A stretch of 64,000 bases of DNA from VXLM01 sp034421575. GTDB taxonomy: Bacteria > Chloroflexota > Dehalococcoidia > Lucifugimonadales > VXLM01. The first letter of the stretch is position 1; the number at the start of each line of letters is the position of its first letter. Below the pieces are notes generated by a model, which did not search any database, had not been told where the DNA came from, and was given only the letters and a program-made list of their open reading frames with translations. Below, one piece after another: positions 43,421 through 53,117 of the stretch. Made by a program: the position numbers and the translations under genes. The DNA lies in NCBI GenBank assembly GCA_034421575.1, contig DAOUKG010000060.1:62001-126000 (forward strand), read 5' to 3'.

Positions 43421-43716
43421 GACTGCTGCGTATGTTTTGCAAAGGCCTCCGAAGGCGGGAATCCAATCTCTCCCCCGCCGGGGGAGAGATACAGAGAGGG
43501 GGTCTTCGGTATCCACCTCACCAACTCTGAACACTTACAGAGCCTGCCCCGGTTTGACACGCATGAACGTATGTACTAAACTGCACAGAAACGGCTCCCA
43601 CCACCAATCTTTCGATAACGAGGAAATGGCACAGTTTCACCAAAGCCTCTCGATATGCAGGTGCTCGGTCTCTCCCGGTCTGGCCCTCTTTTCAATCAAG
43701 TTAATGGGCCACCTTA

Positions 43717-43767
43717 CTTTACGATAACGAGACAAATGCAACAAAATGCAACACTATGCAACAAATT
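43717..43767. repeat. Iteron-like block, second copy
   Basis: TTTACGATAACGAG, then ATGCAACA three times with 10-nt period, then AATTC. Nearly the same as 18733-18781. Upstream both regions contain a GATAACGAGGAA or GACAACGAGGAA variant (43612, 18617), and both are followed by the CTCTCCCGTCGTG unit (43889), so a composite of about 350-400 nt is shared. Confidence 0.75.
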
Positions 43768-43947
43768 CTCCGAAAATTCTCGGACAGACGAGTTCTTGCA
43801 TCTCCCCCTCGGGCCACTACTCGTTCACTCGGTTAACCGAGGGCCGTTCCCTAGAGAATGTGATAGGCGAATAGAGAGGCGCGTGTCCCCTCTCCCGTCG
43901 TGTGAGAGGCTGGGGTGAGGGTGTATGGAACCGGTATGGTACCCGTC

Positions 43948-46900
43948 CTACCCCAACTCGCCGACGCGGAGGATGCGGGCGAGGGAAATCCGGCGGATGA
44001 GGATGATGAGGGCGAGGGTGATGAAGGCGAATATGACGAGCATGACCGCATACGTGACGAAGAGGGCCGACCAGTCGATGACCATGACGAACGGCGGCAC
44101 GACTTTTCCGCCGAAGTCGTCGTGGCCGAGGAAGGGCATGATGGTCGCGCCGAGACGGCTGCCCATCCACGTGCCGAGGGCGAGTCCGACGGCAATGATC
44201 ACGGTCTGCTCAAGCCACATGAGCATCATCAGTTGACCTCCCGACAGGCCGCTCGTGCGCATGAGGGCGAACTGCACCTGCCTGCTTCGGAAGGAAGAGT
44301 AGGCGTGGACGAGGAAGCCGAGACAGCTCAGGAGCAGGACGGCCGAGAAGGCGATGAATAGGAGCGCGCGCCATCCGGCGTCCACGAGGGGATCGACGGA
44401 GGCGTCCTTTGCGCGGAACCGCTCCTCGCGGTCGAGGACGGTAACCGATCCGAATCCCTCGATGGCCTTGACGTCTTCCAGCAGCCGCTCACGCTCATCG
44501 CCGGTCGTGGAGGACGCTATCCACAGTTCCTCGGGAAGGAAGGGCTGGTCGGAGACGCCGCTTGTGGCGAATGCGTTGAGGGCCGATATGTCGGCGATGA
44601 GGTAGGGTTTGAGGTCGGATGTGACGGTGGGGAACAGTTCAATTGAGCCAACGACCGACACGGGTATTCTCGCCCGGTCGACGGACACCTCGAATTCGTC
44701 ACCGACACTGTGGTTCTCCCGTGCCAGGAAAGCCTGACTGGCCAGCACCCTTATCGGAGGAGGTTCGTCGCCGACGAATATTCCTCGCGGCGTGAGCGGT
44801 TCGCCTTTCGCCCAAGTGAACACCGCCGCCCCGGGCACGTTGTCGAAGACCTCCGCCGAGGGCTTCAACTCGTCGCTGATGGAGTTCTCGGTTGTCTTCA
44901 GGAGCGACCATGCGTCGATGGTGTCGAACCCGTCAAGCAGAATCTGCCGTCCGTCTCGCGTTGTGGCGTGGACGTCGTCAAAGAGGACGGTGCCGGGCTT
45001 GAGTCCGATGTTGAGATTGGACTGCTCGACATAGAGGGCGTCCAGCTTAATGGGACCATTTGCGAGGAAGTCCTCACGCCCCTCTACGGCCAGGGGGACA
45101 TCGAGACTGAGCCAGTCGCTCGAAGTCACGAAGCCCAGGCGATAGTCCGCACGCTGATCGATGGCGTTCGTCAGTCGGGCGACCACGTGGAGAGTGGGAC
45201 GCATCCTGTCGGACTTGATCCTTGCGCCGATGGACGCGGCGTCGGGAGGGAGTTCGATACCGCCACTCGTTACTGCGGACTCGTCGGGTTGTATTCGCCT
45301 GAGAAGTTCCCCGATAGGTTCGTCGGAGAAGTCGCCTCGGAACCACGCCACGTTGTCGAAGTTGGCGCTGTTCAGGGCGAAAAGCTCGAAGGAGCCGCCC
45401 TGCTGTCGAGTCAGGTCGCGTCCGGCGTGGCGGAGGACCGAGCTGGCTGCGTCGACGCCTGAAATTTCCTCGTAGGCTGTCTCCTCCGTGAAGCGACCTC
45501 CGGTCGTGATGGCGATATCATCGGACGTGGACGTTCTATTGACGCCCACGACTCGCACGTCGCTGCCGGAGATATGCAGGATGCGCTCCTCGAAGCTGCG
45601 TTGCAGTGTCGTCCCGAAGCTCGACGCGAATATGCCCAGTCCGGCGGTGAGGATGAGCAGGAGGGAGAGACGCGAGTAATGCGTCGGCTGTCGGGACATT
45701 TGCCATACGGTCATGGCGGCGGCGACGGGCAGGACCCTGGCGAAGAGCTTGCTGATAATGTTCATCGCCAGTGGGAACAGCCTGAGCAGCACCATTGCCG
45801 AGGCGACCAGAACGAGTCCCGGCACGGCGAGGAGAAGCTCATCGGCCACGGCGGCGCCGAATACGTCGCGGGCGACGACCGATCCCTGCTCGGTTAGCTG
45901 CCGGAAGAGGAAGATCGCGATGAGAAGCAGGAGGACGTCCAGATAGTACCTCTGGAATACTGGGAGCGCGGCGGGTCGGGACGACTGCTGCCGCTGCTGG
46001 GTTACGCCGAACCGCGATGCCTGTATCGCCGGCAAGAGGAGCGCAACGAAGCCCAGCACGCCGCCAAGAGCGCTCAGGGCGTAGGCCGAAGGCGATATTT
46101 CGACCGAGAGCAGACCTCCTCCCGTCAGGCCGAAGAACGCTGGCGTCAGGCCCAGCAGGCTGATGGTCACCGCCGCGATGATGGGAGCGACGATTGCCGC
46201 GAGGATGGCGATGGTCGCACCCTCCAGGATGAACACGGTGAGGATCTGCGAGGTGTCGGAGCCGCGGCTGCGGAACTGTGCGACCTCCGAACGCTGGTTT
46301 TCCACGAGAAGCGATGACATGGTCGCGACGTAGTAGAGGATGACGAAGGCGATGAGGATGAGGACGATGAACATCGGCAGCCTGGTGAAGAACAGGCGCT
46401 GGTCGTACTCGATCAGGGCGTCGTCGAGGCTCGTCGTCTGAGAGACGGTTTGCAGGTTGGCGACCGCCCTGTTGGCCATGACGCGGAGGTTGGCGACGGT
46501 TAACTGGGCATTGTCGGCATTGACCAGGTCGGGATCGGTCTTGAGGTACCAGTAGTAGCCGGCGGACATTCCGCCGATGGATACGCCAAGGGACTCGAGG
46601 AACGATTGCCTCGATATGAAGAAGGGCATGAGGCGCAGGTCGGTCGCCATGGTCTTTGTCTGGAGTCCTTCCTCGACAAAGTGGACGAGTTCGCCGTCGT
46701 TGGCCTGCTGAAGGTCGAATGCGCCGCTGATCGTGACATTAACGTAGGGAATGTCGGAATCGAAAGCCGGGACGGCCGCGAAGCGGTCTCCGACCTGAGC
46801 GCCGAGTGCCTCCATGGCGTCGAAAGGAACGAGAGCTTGAAGCTCCAGGGGTTGGCCCGCCCCTACGGGTGGCGACAGGCTGGGACTCCCGCCCTGTGCC

Positions 46901-47364
46901 AGTGGGACGCGCTCTTCGAGGTCGTCGATGAAGGCGAAGAAGGTGCGGTCCTTGCCGAGCCTGGCTTCATCCTCTGCGCCGGGACTCCCCATGTAGAACG
47001 TGGGAGTGCGGGCCGCGTGGACGGTGTCATGGACCATCCATGAGACGTGTCGGGCCACCAGCGGCTCGATGACTGTGCTGACTTTCCCGTATTCCTCGTT
47101 GTTGGTGGGGCCTCTGCTGGCACGGACGGTGATGTTGAGCTGCTCCGTCGTTCGTCGTTCGAGGGAGTTCTTGAGGGCAAGCTCGCGGAGCGCCTCGAAG
47201 TAGATGACTGTGCCGGAAAGTATGGAGGACGCAAGCACGACGCCGATGACCACGTAGGAGAGAAGTCGCCAGTGCGCCAGGGCCCGCTTGACGACGAGCT
47301 GCCACGTCGCGATGACCCCGTAGGTGATCGCGTTCAGCCTCTCATTTATCTTCTGCATGTTCAT
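43948..47364 (-). CDS. Giant FtsX/MacB-like ABC permease
   Basis: 1138 aa. One N-terminal TM (about residues 32-55), a large outer domain, then a first FtsX core (about 340-540, with SSLLVENQRSEVAQFRSRG after a TM) and a second outer domain. A C-terminal FtsX core (about 1015-1135, FLVHAYSSFRSRQVQFALMRTSGLSGGQLMMLMWLEQ) closes the protein. This is the two-FtsX-domain layout of permeases that work with a MacB-type ATPase in lipoprotein, peptide or lipid export. No ATPase gene is adjacent. It is the third gene of a minus-strand cluster with the propeller protein and a second permease. Confidence 0.88.
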   Translation of the reverse strand: MNMQKINERLNAITYGVIATWQLVVKRALAHWRLLSYVVIGVVLASSILSGTVIYFEALRELALKNSLERRTTEQLNITVRASRGPTNNEEYGKVSTVIEPLVARHVSWMVHDTVHAARTPTFYMGSPGAEDEARLGKDRTFFAFIDDLEERVPLAQGGSPSLSPPVGAGQPLELQALVPFDAMEALGAQVGDRFAAVPAFDSDIPYVNVTISGAFDLQQANDGELVHFVEEGLQTKTMATDLRLMPFFISRQSFLESLGVSIGGMSAGYYWYLKTDPDLVNADNAQLTVANLRVMANRAVANLQTVSQTTSLDDALIEYDQRLFFTRLPMFIVLILIAFVILYYVATMSSLLVENQRSEVAQFRSRGSDTSQILTVFILEGATIAILAAIVAPIIAAVTISLLGLTPAFFGLTGGGLLSVEISPSAYALSALGGVLGFVALLLPAIQASRFGVTQQRQQSSRPAALPVFQRYYLDVLLLLIAIFLFRQLTEQGSVVARDVFGAAVADELLLAVPGLVLVASAMVLLRLFPLAMNIISKLFARVLPVAAAMTVWQMSRQPTHYSRLSLLLILTAGLGIFASSFGTTLQRSFEERILHISGSDVRVVGVNRTSTSDDIAITTGGRFTEETAYEEISGVDAASSVLRHAGRDLTRQQGGSFELFALNSANFDNVAWFRGDFSDEPIGELLRRIQPDESAVTSGGIELPPDAASIGARIKSDRMRPTLHVVARLTNAIDQRADYRLGFVTSSDWLSLDVPLAVEGREDFLANGPIKLDALYVEQSNLNIGLKPGTVLFDDVHATTRDGRQILLDGFDTIDAWSLLKTTENSISDELKPSAEVFDNVPGAAVFTWAKGEPLTPRGIFVGDEPPPIRVLASQAFLARENHSVGDEFEVSVDRARIPVSVVGSIELFPTVTSDLKPYLIADISALNAFATSGVSDQPFLPEELWIASSTTGDERERLLEDVKAIEGFGSVTVLDREERFRAKDASVDPLVDAGWRALLFIAFSAVLLLSCLGFLVHAYSSFRSRQVQFALMRTSGLSGGQLMMLMWLEQTVIIAVGLALGTWMGSRLGATIMPFLGHDDFGGKVVPPFVMVIDWSALFVTYAVMLVIFAFITLALIILIRRISLARILRVGELG

Positions 47365-47376
47365 AGGGCGGTTGGA

Positions 47377-48405
47377 TTATAGCAGTCCACTTGCGTGCGA
47401 CCGGATGGCGTAGACGTGGCCGTCGGTCGATCCTATGTATACGATTCCGTTTGCCACTGCGGGCGACGATGAAACGCTGCCGCCGGTCTCATATTGCCAG
47501 AGTATTTTTCCGCTTGAAGCGGACGCGGCGTAGACATGGCTGTCGAACGAACCGAAGTAGACAACGCCGTTGACGACACGCGGCGATGACTCAACCTTGT
47601 CACCGGTGGCGACGCGCCAGCGAAGGACACCTTCCACCGCGTCGAGAGCGTACAGGCGCCCATCCCTCGATCCGACGTAGACGGTCTTCTCGGCAATTGC
47701 GGGAGAGGAGACGACCCAGCCCCCTGTGCGATAGCGCCATCGCTCCCGCCCGGTTTGAGCGTCCACGGCGTAAACGTGGTCGTCCCACGCACCGAAGTAG
47801 ACAACGCCGTTCGCAATGGCAGGTGAGGAAAATACAACGCCGTCCGCCTTGAATCGCCATTTGATCTTGCCGCTAGAGGCTTCGAGCGAATACAAGTGGC
47901 CGTCGTTGGAGCCGACATAAACGGCGTCTTCCTCAAGCCTCGGGGACGACATGATCCAGTCCTCGGTTGCGGTCCGCCAGACGATTTCACCGGTGTCGGC
48001 GTCCAGCGCGTAGACGTGGCGATCGGTTGATCCCACGTATAGCATGCCGTCGGTCAATGCCGGGGAGGAGAAGACGCCTTCACCCAATCTGCTACGCCAT
48101 AGGACTTCACCGGATGGAGCGGAGAGTGCATGGACATGGCCGTCCCATGAGCCGACATAGAGAACTCCATCGACCACGCGAGGGGAAGAGTAGACCTTGT
48201 CGCGCGTGTTGAACGACCAGCGCAACTCGCCAGTCTCGGCATCGAGCGCGAGAACGTTGCCGTCCTCCGAGCCTGCGAATACGAGATCGTGGGCCACGGC
48301 AGGACTGGAGGAAACTACGTCGTCTGTCCGGTATTTCCAGACGAGATCAACGCTCTGCATTGATTGTGCAGCCACCAGTTCTGTTTCCTCAGATATCAGG
48401 GTCAT
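47377..48405 (-). CDS. PQQ-like eight-bladed beta-propeller protein
   Basis: 342 aa from the ATG at 48405. After about 20 residues it consists of eight tandem repeats of exactly 40 residues: a Trp-(K/R) strand, then SSPA-V, a V-Y-(V/F)-GS strand, DGHVYALDA and a TG(E/K) turn. No signal peptide or lipobox is seen, so a cytoplasmic place is possible, unlike BamB or PQQ dehydrogenases. It lies between two giant FtsX permeases on the same strand, 12 nt before the second, which suggests a scaffold or sensor for that transporter. No PQQ-binding catalytic residues are obvious. Confidence 0.85.
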   Translation of the reverse strand: MTLISEETELVAAQSMQSVDLVWKYRTDDVVSSSPAVAHDLVFAGSEDGNVLALDAETGELRWSFNTRDKVYSSPRVVDGVLYVGSWDGHVHALSAPSGEVLWRSRLGEGVFSSPALTDGMLYVGSTDRHVYALDADTGEIVWRTATEDWIMSSPRLEEDAVYVGSNDGHLYSLEASSGKIKWRFKADGVVFSSPAIANGVVYFGAWDDHVYAVDAQTGRERWRYRTGGWVVSSPAIAEKTVYVGSRDGRLYALDAVEGVLRWRVATGDKVESSPRVVNGVVYFGSFDSHVYAASASSGKILWQYETGGSVSSSPAVANGIVYIGSTDGHVYAIRSHASGLL

Positions 48406-48445
48406 TTGAGCATTCCTACTGCTGTTGTTGAACGCACATTTGGCG

Positions 48446-51400
48446 CTACTCTCCAAAGCGGGATATGGCACGAAGGTCCAGCTGGCCCACGCCCCTGTTG
48501 AGGAGGACCAGAGCGCCGATGAACAGGAGTCCCAGTGCGACGTAGGTCGCGCCCATGATCGGCCAGTCAGTCGTGAGGATGAATGGTGGAGTAACGGGAA
48601 GTCCGGTCTCCGTGATGGCGAGCGGCGCCACGGTGAGACGGCTCATCTGGAATCCAGCCCAGGTACCGAGCCCGATGCCGATGGCGGCGATGGCCAGATG
48701 CTCGAAGACGAGGAGCCTCAGCAGCTGCCCTCTCGTGAAACCGAGAGTCCGCAGGGAGCCGATCTCGCTCGCGCTCAACTTGGCGAAGAGCAGGAGATAC
48801 GTGATATAGCCGACGGCGGCGGCGAATACCGCGATGGTGGGCGAGAGGATTGTCATGGGCCTCCATCCTGCCGCCACGAACGGATTCAATTGGAGGCCTT
48901 CGAGCCTTCCCTGTCCGTCGCGGACGGAACCTCCCTGGGGACCGAGAATCTCGACCATGGCCTCGCCGACTCGCTCGTGCGAGCCCGGTTTGAGATCGTA
49001 GTAGAGGTCCAGCGCCCGTATCCGGTGGTGATTGAGGAGGACGTTGGAGCGCTCAACAAGGCTGTTCAGGTCGGTGAGGATGAGTCCCCCCTGTCTTGGA
49101 TCGTGCGTCGGGAAGAAATCAACGACCTCGATGACTCTCATGCGCAGCCACCGGATGCCCACCTGGGAGATAAAGGTGCTGCCGACCTGCCTGTCGGCGC
49201 GAACGAGGGAGGAGTCTATGACGACGGGGAGAGGACCCGGTGATTCCGTCGGATAGAAGCCCCGCAGGCCCTCGGTGGTCTGGCCGCTGAAGGTGTAGGC
49301 GATGGCCTTCGACCCGCTCCTCACTTCGGTCGTGGTGGATTCAACGATCTCGGTTGAAGCCGCGGACGTGAGTATCGCCTCCCACTTGATATCTTCGCTC
49401 TCGAAGTCGTCGATGACCACCTCCCGGTTCTCGAAACCGACCGTCGCGATGATGTCGTCGATATAGAGCGTGCCCGGCGTTACCGGAGCGCTGGTCAGCC
49501 CCGCCTCCGGCGCGCCTCCCGGCTCGAACATGTGGACCGAAACGAGCGAGAAAGGAGGCTTTACGTGGTCGGGGATATTTCCGATCAAGAACTGCCAGTC
49601 GTCGGTACGCAGCGAGTTCAGGATAATCGTCTGCAGTTCCCCCCTTTCATTTTCGACCTGGACATACAGGTCGAGGCCGGGAATGAAGGGGTCGGGCTTC
49701 ACCCACATGCCGATGCCGTTCGTTTCGGCAGGGAGCGGTATTCTGGCAGTGGGTTCGTTTGGATTCAGCCGGTCCATGAGCTCGGGCAGGGTGCTATCGG
49801 AGAAGTCGTCGCGGAACCAGGCGACGTTGGCGAACCCGGATGTGTCCACGGCGAGGACTTCGGAGGCAGAGCCGGCCGCCTGACCGCCCGCTCTGAGACC
49901 GAGCACCACGTGTTCGACGTCTTCGAGTTCCTGGGACTTGCTCAGCACTTCGTTTATTCCTCCCTTTGCCAGGAGGGTCGCGGTGACCCGCAAGTCCGCT
50001 CCCTCCTCGAAGAGGACTCGCTCGATCTGGCTGCGCTCAAGGGTCCCGCCGACGGTGGTCGCAAGGACGCCGAGGCCCGTTGCCAGTACGAGCAGGAGGA
50101 TGAGCCACGTGTACTGGAGGGGGTTGCGCGACATGTGCAGCAGGCCAATCTCCAGCCAGACGGGTGTGACACGGTTGAGTCCGATGAAGACCATGAACAG
50201 CAGTTGAGCGGGCACGACTGCCACGAGTCCCCAAGTCGGGATCGTGAGGAGGTCGCCGGAGACGGGAGGGCGCAACGCCAGGAACCCGGCGACAAGCGCG
50301 GCCTGAATGACGAGGCCGATGTAGCGATGTCTCCGGTCGCGCCAGCGGCGTTTCGTGAGCCAATACGTGAGGAGTAAGGCGACGGCTGTGATACCGGGCA
50401 GGAGCCAGACGGTTGTCTCGGCTTCACGTTCCCGCCAGTACACCCCTACGACCGACGCGATCACCGACGCCCACACCAGCAGATCGACGATGCGGTCGGA
50501 CTCGCCGCTGATGTATCGGACGATCATGGGGAAGAACCGCATGAACACGAGCGTCACGACGATCAGGAAGAGAACGGGGGCGACGAGGAGCACCTCGTTC
50601 ACCTCCGTTTCCTCGAAGAAGCCGCTGTACACGAACTGTCCGCGCTTCTGGAGTTCCCAGTAGATGAGGCCGCCGAATATGAGCAGTCCGAGGTCGAGGT
50701 TGTATCGCTGGAGGAAGGGGAGTCCGAGTGGGCGGGAAGTCTGGAGCCGGCGAATGAGCACGCCGCCCTGGGCGCTGAGCACGTTTGGCACGACGAATAT
50801 CGCAAGGCAGAGCAGACCGACGCCTAGAGAGATGATGAAGGGTGTCGCAGCCAGCCGTATCGGCATGAGGTTGCCGCTGTTCATCTCCTCGAAGAACGGG
50901 AGCACACCGGAAAAGGCGACCATGCCGTAGGCGAGAAACGGGGTCACGACGACTGCGATCGCCACCATCACCAGCCCCTCGGTCGTGTAGATGCGGGTGA
51001 GCTGCGGCAGGGTCGCGCCCAGTGTCTTCAGGAGCGACGAGTCGTTCTGCCGGCTCTGGGTAAGATAGGAAACGAGGATGCCGAGGAAGAACAGCACGGT
51101 GAGCAGGATCACCGTCAGCAAGAGAAGCATCGGTATCTTGGCGTAGAAGTTCCGCAGTTGACCTGCCTCGGTGAGGTTCTCGACGAACTCGGTAGTTGCC
51201 TGAGTATCGGGAAGCTCAGCGGTCACGGCATCCGAGAAAGCCCTGAACCGTTCACGCGCCTCGGCTGCCGACCAGTTCTTCAGCTTCTCAGGGTCGATCT
51301 TGATCGCCCACTGCGGGTTGACTACAGCGCCGGGGTAGGTCTCCAGGAAGACCTGGGTAAGGACTTCAGGCGGCACGATCATGGGAATCGAGGAGAGCGA

Positions 51401-52702
51401 GTTGTCCGCTACAAACAGGAATGGAGTGTCCCGACGTTGAGGGTCGAGACTCAACAGCGCGCCCGTGGAGCGCCAGTACGGGGAGTCCTTGTCATCCTCT
51501 TCGTAGAAGCCGACGAATCGAGCAGTGATGATCTCGCGCTGGCCCAGTTCAGGTGAGAAGTGGAACTCGTCCCCTATTTGGGCCTCCGTGCGTGACGATA
51601 CGCCCTTGTGGGCTATCACGTCGATTATTGGCCCGCGAGGGCCTTGGGTAATTGTCGTCCCGGCCATTCCGCCTTGATCGAAAACTATATTGTCCTCGAC
51701 GTCCGAGAGCGAGACGAAGAAGCCCAGCCTGGAGACGATGCCCTGTCCGGTGCTGAGGGGGAGGGGATCAAGGGGAGTATCTACCAGCATCGGCGCGCCC
51801 TTGACGTAGGTCTCCTGGCCGATGAATGTGGTCTCCTCGATCAGGTCCTGGAGGGCGAAACGCATAGCGGTCTCGTCCGCGAACAGGACCAAAGGAGCCT
51901 CTCCCGGCTCCTGAATCGTCAGGAATGGCGCGGGGCTTTCGATTACACCGGGGCTGAGTGCCTGCCCGTCGGCGCCCCAAACGCGGTCTTCTGGATTCAG
52001 CGGGGTGAAGATCCCCACGATCTGCGCCGTGACGCTGGGAAGCCCCGTGGGCAGCGGGGCGGGAGTCGAGTCGAGCAACTCGGAGAGCTCGTCTCCAATC
52101 GCCTCTTCGGCGGCGGTCGATGTGGCTCTCTGGCTGAGGAGTTCGGACGAGAGAATGACGCCGTGGTCAATTTCGAGCTGGAAGCGCTCCGCCGTTTCCG
52201 CTGATACGACGGCTTCGATCAGCGGGCCGAACTGGGTGCTGTCGATGGCGCCGGACGGCATCCGACCCTGGGTGAAATTGACGTACTCGGATAGGTTCGA
52301 AATGTGCTGCAGGTATCCCCGTGACACGTAGATACCCTCGCCGGTGCCCTCTGCCAGGGGACGCTCCGGCGTTCCGACGATGCCGATCCTGCTCTTTATG
52401 AACCGCTGATGGCCGTCGTACACCTCCGCGATGTGCTCTTGCACGGCGTCGGTGATGACCTTTTCGGCGGCATTGATCGATCTCTCGGTGGCCACGATCT
52501 CGGCGCCAAAGATGTCGATCTTCGGCTCGTCGATGCGGTCGAGAGCGGCGTTAAACGAAAGCTGGTCGAGGGACTCGAGATAGATGGGCGTGCCCGAGCC
52601 AATCGTCGTGGCAATGACGATGCCTATGAACACCGTCAGCAGAAGCTTCCAGTCGTCGGCGATGCGCCGGACGATAACCCTTGTTAGTGAGAGTCTATTC
52701 AT
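48446..52702 (-). CDS. Giant FtsX/MacB-like ABC permease
   Basis: 1418 aa. N-terminal TM (about 18-38, LLLTVFIGIVIATTIGSGTPIYLESL), a large outer domain to about 525, and a first FtsX core (about 525-670, with QSRQNDSSLLKTLGATLPQLTRIYTTEGL). Several further TM segments, a second outer domain and a final FtsX core at the C-terminus (KLSASEIGSLRTLGFTRGQLLRLLVFEHLAIAAIGIGLG) follow. The conserved E-x-x-x-L-(R/K)-x-(L/S)-G coupling motif appears in both cores. It is the first gene of the cluster; the propeller gene begins 40 nt after its stop. Confidence 0.88.
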   Translation of the reverse strand: MNRLSLTRVIVRRIADDWKLLLTVFIGIVIATTIGSGTPIYLESLDQLSFNAALDRIDEPKIDIFGAEIVATERSINAAEKVITDAVQEHIAEVYDGHQRFIKSRIGIVGTPERPLAEGTGEGIYVSRGYLQHISNLSEYVNFTQGRMPSGAIDSTQFGPLIEAVVSAETAERFQLEIDHGVILSSELLSQRATSTAAEEAIGDELSELLDSTPAPLPTGLPSVTAQIVGIFTPLNPEDRVWGADGQALSPGVIESPAPFLTIQEPGEAPLVLFADETAMRFALQDLIEETTFIGQETYVKGAPMLVDTPLDPLPLSTGQGIVSRLGFFVSLSDVEDNIVFDQGGMAGTTITQGPRGPIIDVIAHKGVSSRTEAQIGDEFHFSPELGQREIITARFVGFYEEDDKDSPYWRSTGALLSLDPQRRDTPFLFVADNSLSSIPMIVPPEVLTQVFLETYPGAVVNPQWAIKIDPEKLKNWSAAEARERFRAFSDAVTAELPDTQATTEFVENLTEAGQLRNFYAKIPMLLLLTVILLTVLFFLGILVSYLTQSRQNDSSLLKTLGATLPQLTRIYTTEGLVMVAIAVVVTPFLAYGMVAFSGVLPFFEEMNSGNLMPIRLAATPFIISLGVGLLCLAIFVVPNVLSAQGGVLIRRLQTSRPLGLPFLQRYNLDLGLLIFGGLIYWELQKRGQFVYSGFFEETEVNEVLLVAPVLFLIVVTLVFMRFFPMIVRYISGESDRIVDLLVWASVIASVVGVYWREREAETTVWLLPGITAVALLLTYWLTKRRWRDRRHRYIGLVIQAALVAGFLALRPPVSGDLLTIPTWGLVAVVPAQLLFMVFIGLNRVTPVWLEIGLLHMSRNPLQYTWLILLLVLATGLGVLATTVGGTLERSQIERVLFEEGADLRVTATLLAKGGINEVLSKSQELEDVEHVVLGLRAGGQAAGSASEVLAVDTSGFANVAWFRDDFSDSTLPELMDRLNPNEPTARIPLPAETNGIGMWVKPDPFIPGLDLYVQVENERGELQTIILNSLRTDDWQFLIGNIPDHVKPPFSLVSVHMFEPGGAPEAGLTSAPVTPGTLYIDDIIATVGFENREVVIDDFESEDIKWEAILTSAASTEIVESTTTEVRSGSKAIAYTFSGQTTEGLRGFYPTESPGPLPVVIDSSLVRADRQVGSTFISQVGIRWLRMRVIEVVDFFPTHDPRQGGLILTDLNSLVERSNVLLNHHRIRALDLYYDLKPGSHERVGEAMVEILGPQGGSVRDGQGRLEGLQLNPFVAAGWRPMTILSPTIAVFAAAVGYITYLLLFAKLSASEIGSLRTLGFTRGQLLRLLVFEHLAIAAIGIGLGTWAGFQMSRLTVAPLAITETGLPVTPPFILTTDWPIMGATYVALGLLFIGALVLLNRGVGQLDLRAISRFGE

Positions 52703-52959
52703 GTTGCGGGAACATGGAGGAGATCGTCGGGTGCTTGGCGAGACCCTTTTTCGATTGCATTGGACCGTGATGCTGGAATTAGTCCCCAGTTGCTTTAACG
52801 TCTTTCGCGCCGAGGTGTTAGCCGTCTTTCGCGAAGACGCAGGATCGAACCAAGTGGGAAATCTAATGATAGTACCGTCAGCTTAGTCTATCAACCTATG
52901 AGGCGCGAGCAAGCAGGGCAATCGCATTTCACACAGGGTCGGGCGTTGAGGGGTCTCCC

Positions 52960-53060
52960 AACCCACCCCTCTGGACTCCGGCCCCGTATCGGGGTACGGG
53001 GCAAGCTCTTCGCCGGAGTGACGGTGGGCTGTGTGTTGTGCGGTCTTATGAAGTCTGAAC
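52960..53060. repeat. Composite intergenic repeat with embedded 25-nt module
   Basis: CCCCTCTGGACTCCGGC, then the inserted module (52983-53007), then CTTCGCCGGAGTGACGGTGGGCTGTGTG, GCGGTCT-ATGAAGTCTG and AACACTTACGGA. Apart from the insertion it is the reverse complement of the element at 6532-6600. The gap 52703-53117 otherwise has two similar CGTCTTTCGCG strings (52800-52836) and no gene. Confidence 0.8.
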
Positions 53061-53082
53061 ACTTACGGAACCTTCGATTCTG

Positions 53083-53111
53083 TTGACGCGTCGTCCGCTT
53101 CGGACTATGCT
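53083..53111 (+). promoter_or_regulatory. Promoter of the YgfZ-like gene, probably giving a leaderless mRNA
   Basis: TTGACG (53083-53088), 17-nt spacer, TATGCT (53106-53111). The ATG at 53118 lies 7 nt after the -10 box, where transcription should begin, and there is no ribosome site. Confidence 0.65.
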
Positions 53112-53117
53112 CGGTGT

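Noticed and set aside
43340..43727. Plus-strand frames in the gap after the restriction-modification gene
   Set aside because: They consist of repeat sequence (TGTCATTCTGAGCG and GATAACGAGGAA families), with no start signals or conserved residues.
48425..50377. Plus-strand frames of 272 and 281 codons
   Set aside because: Antisense to the 1418-aa permease; no ribosome site and acidic low-complexity products.
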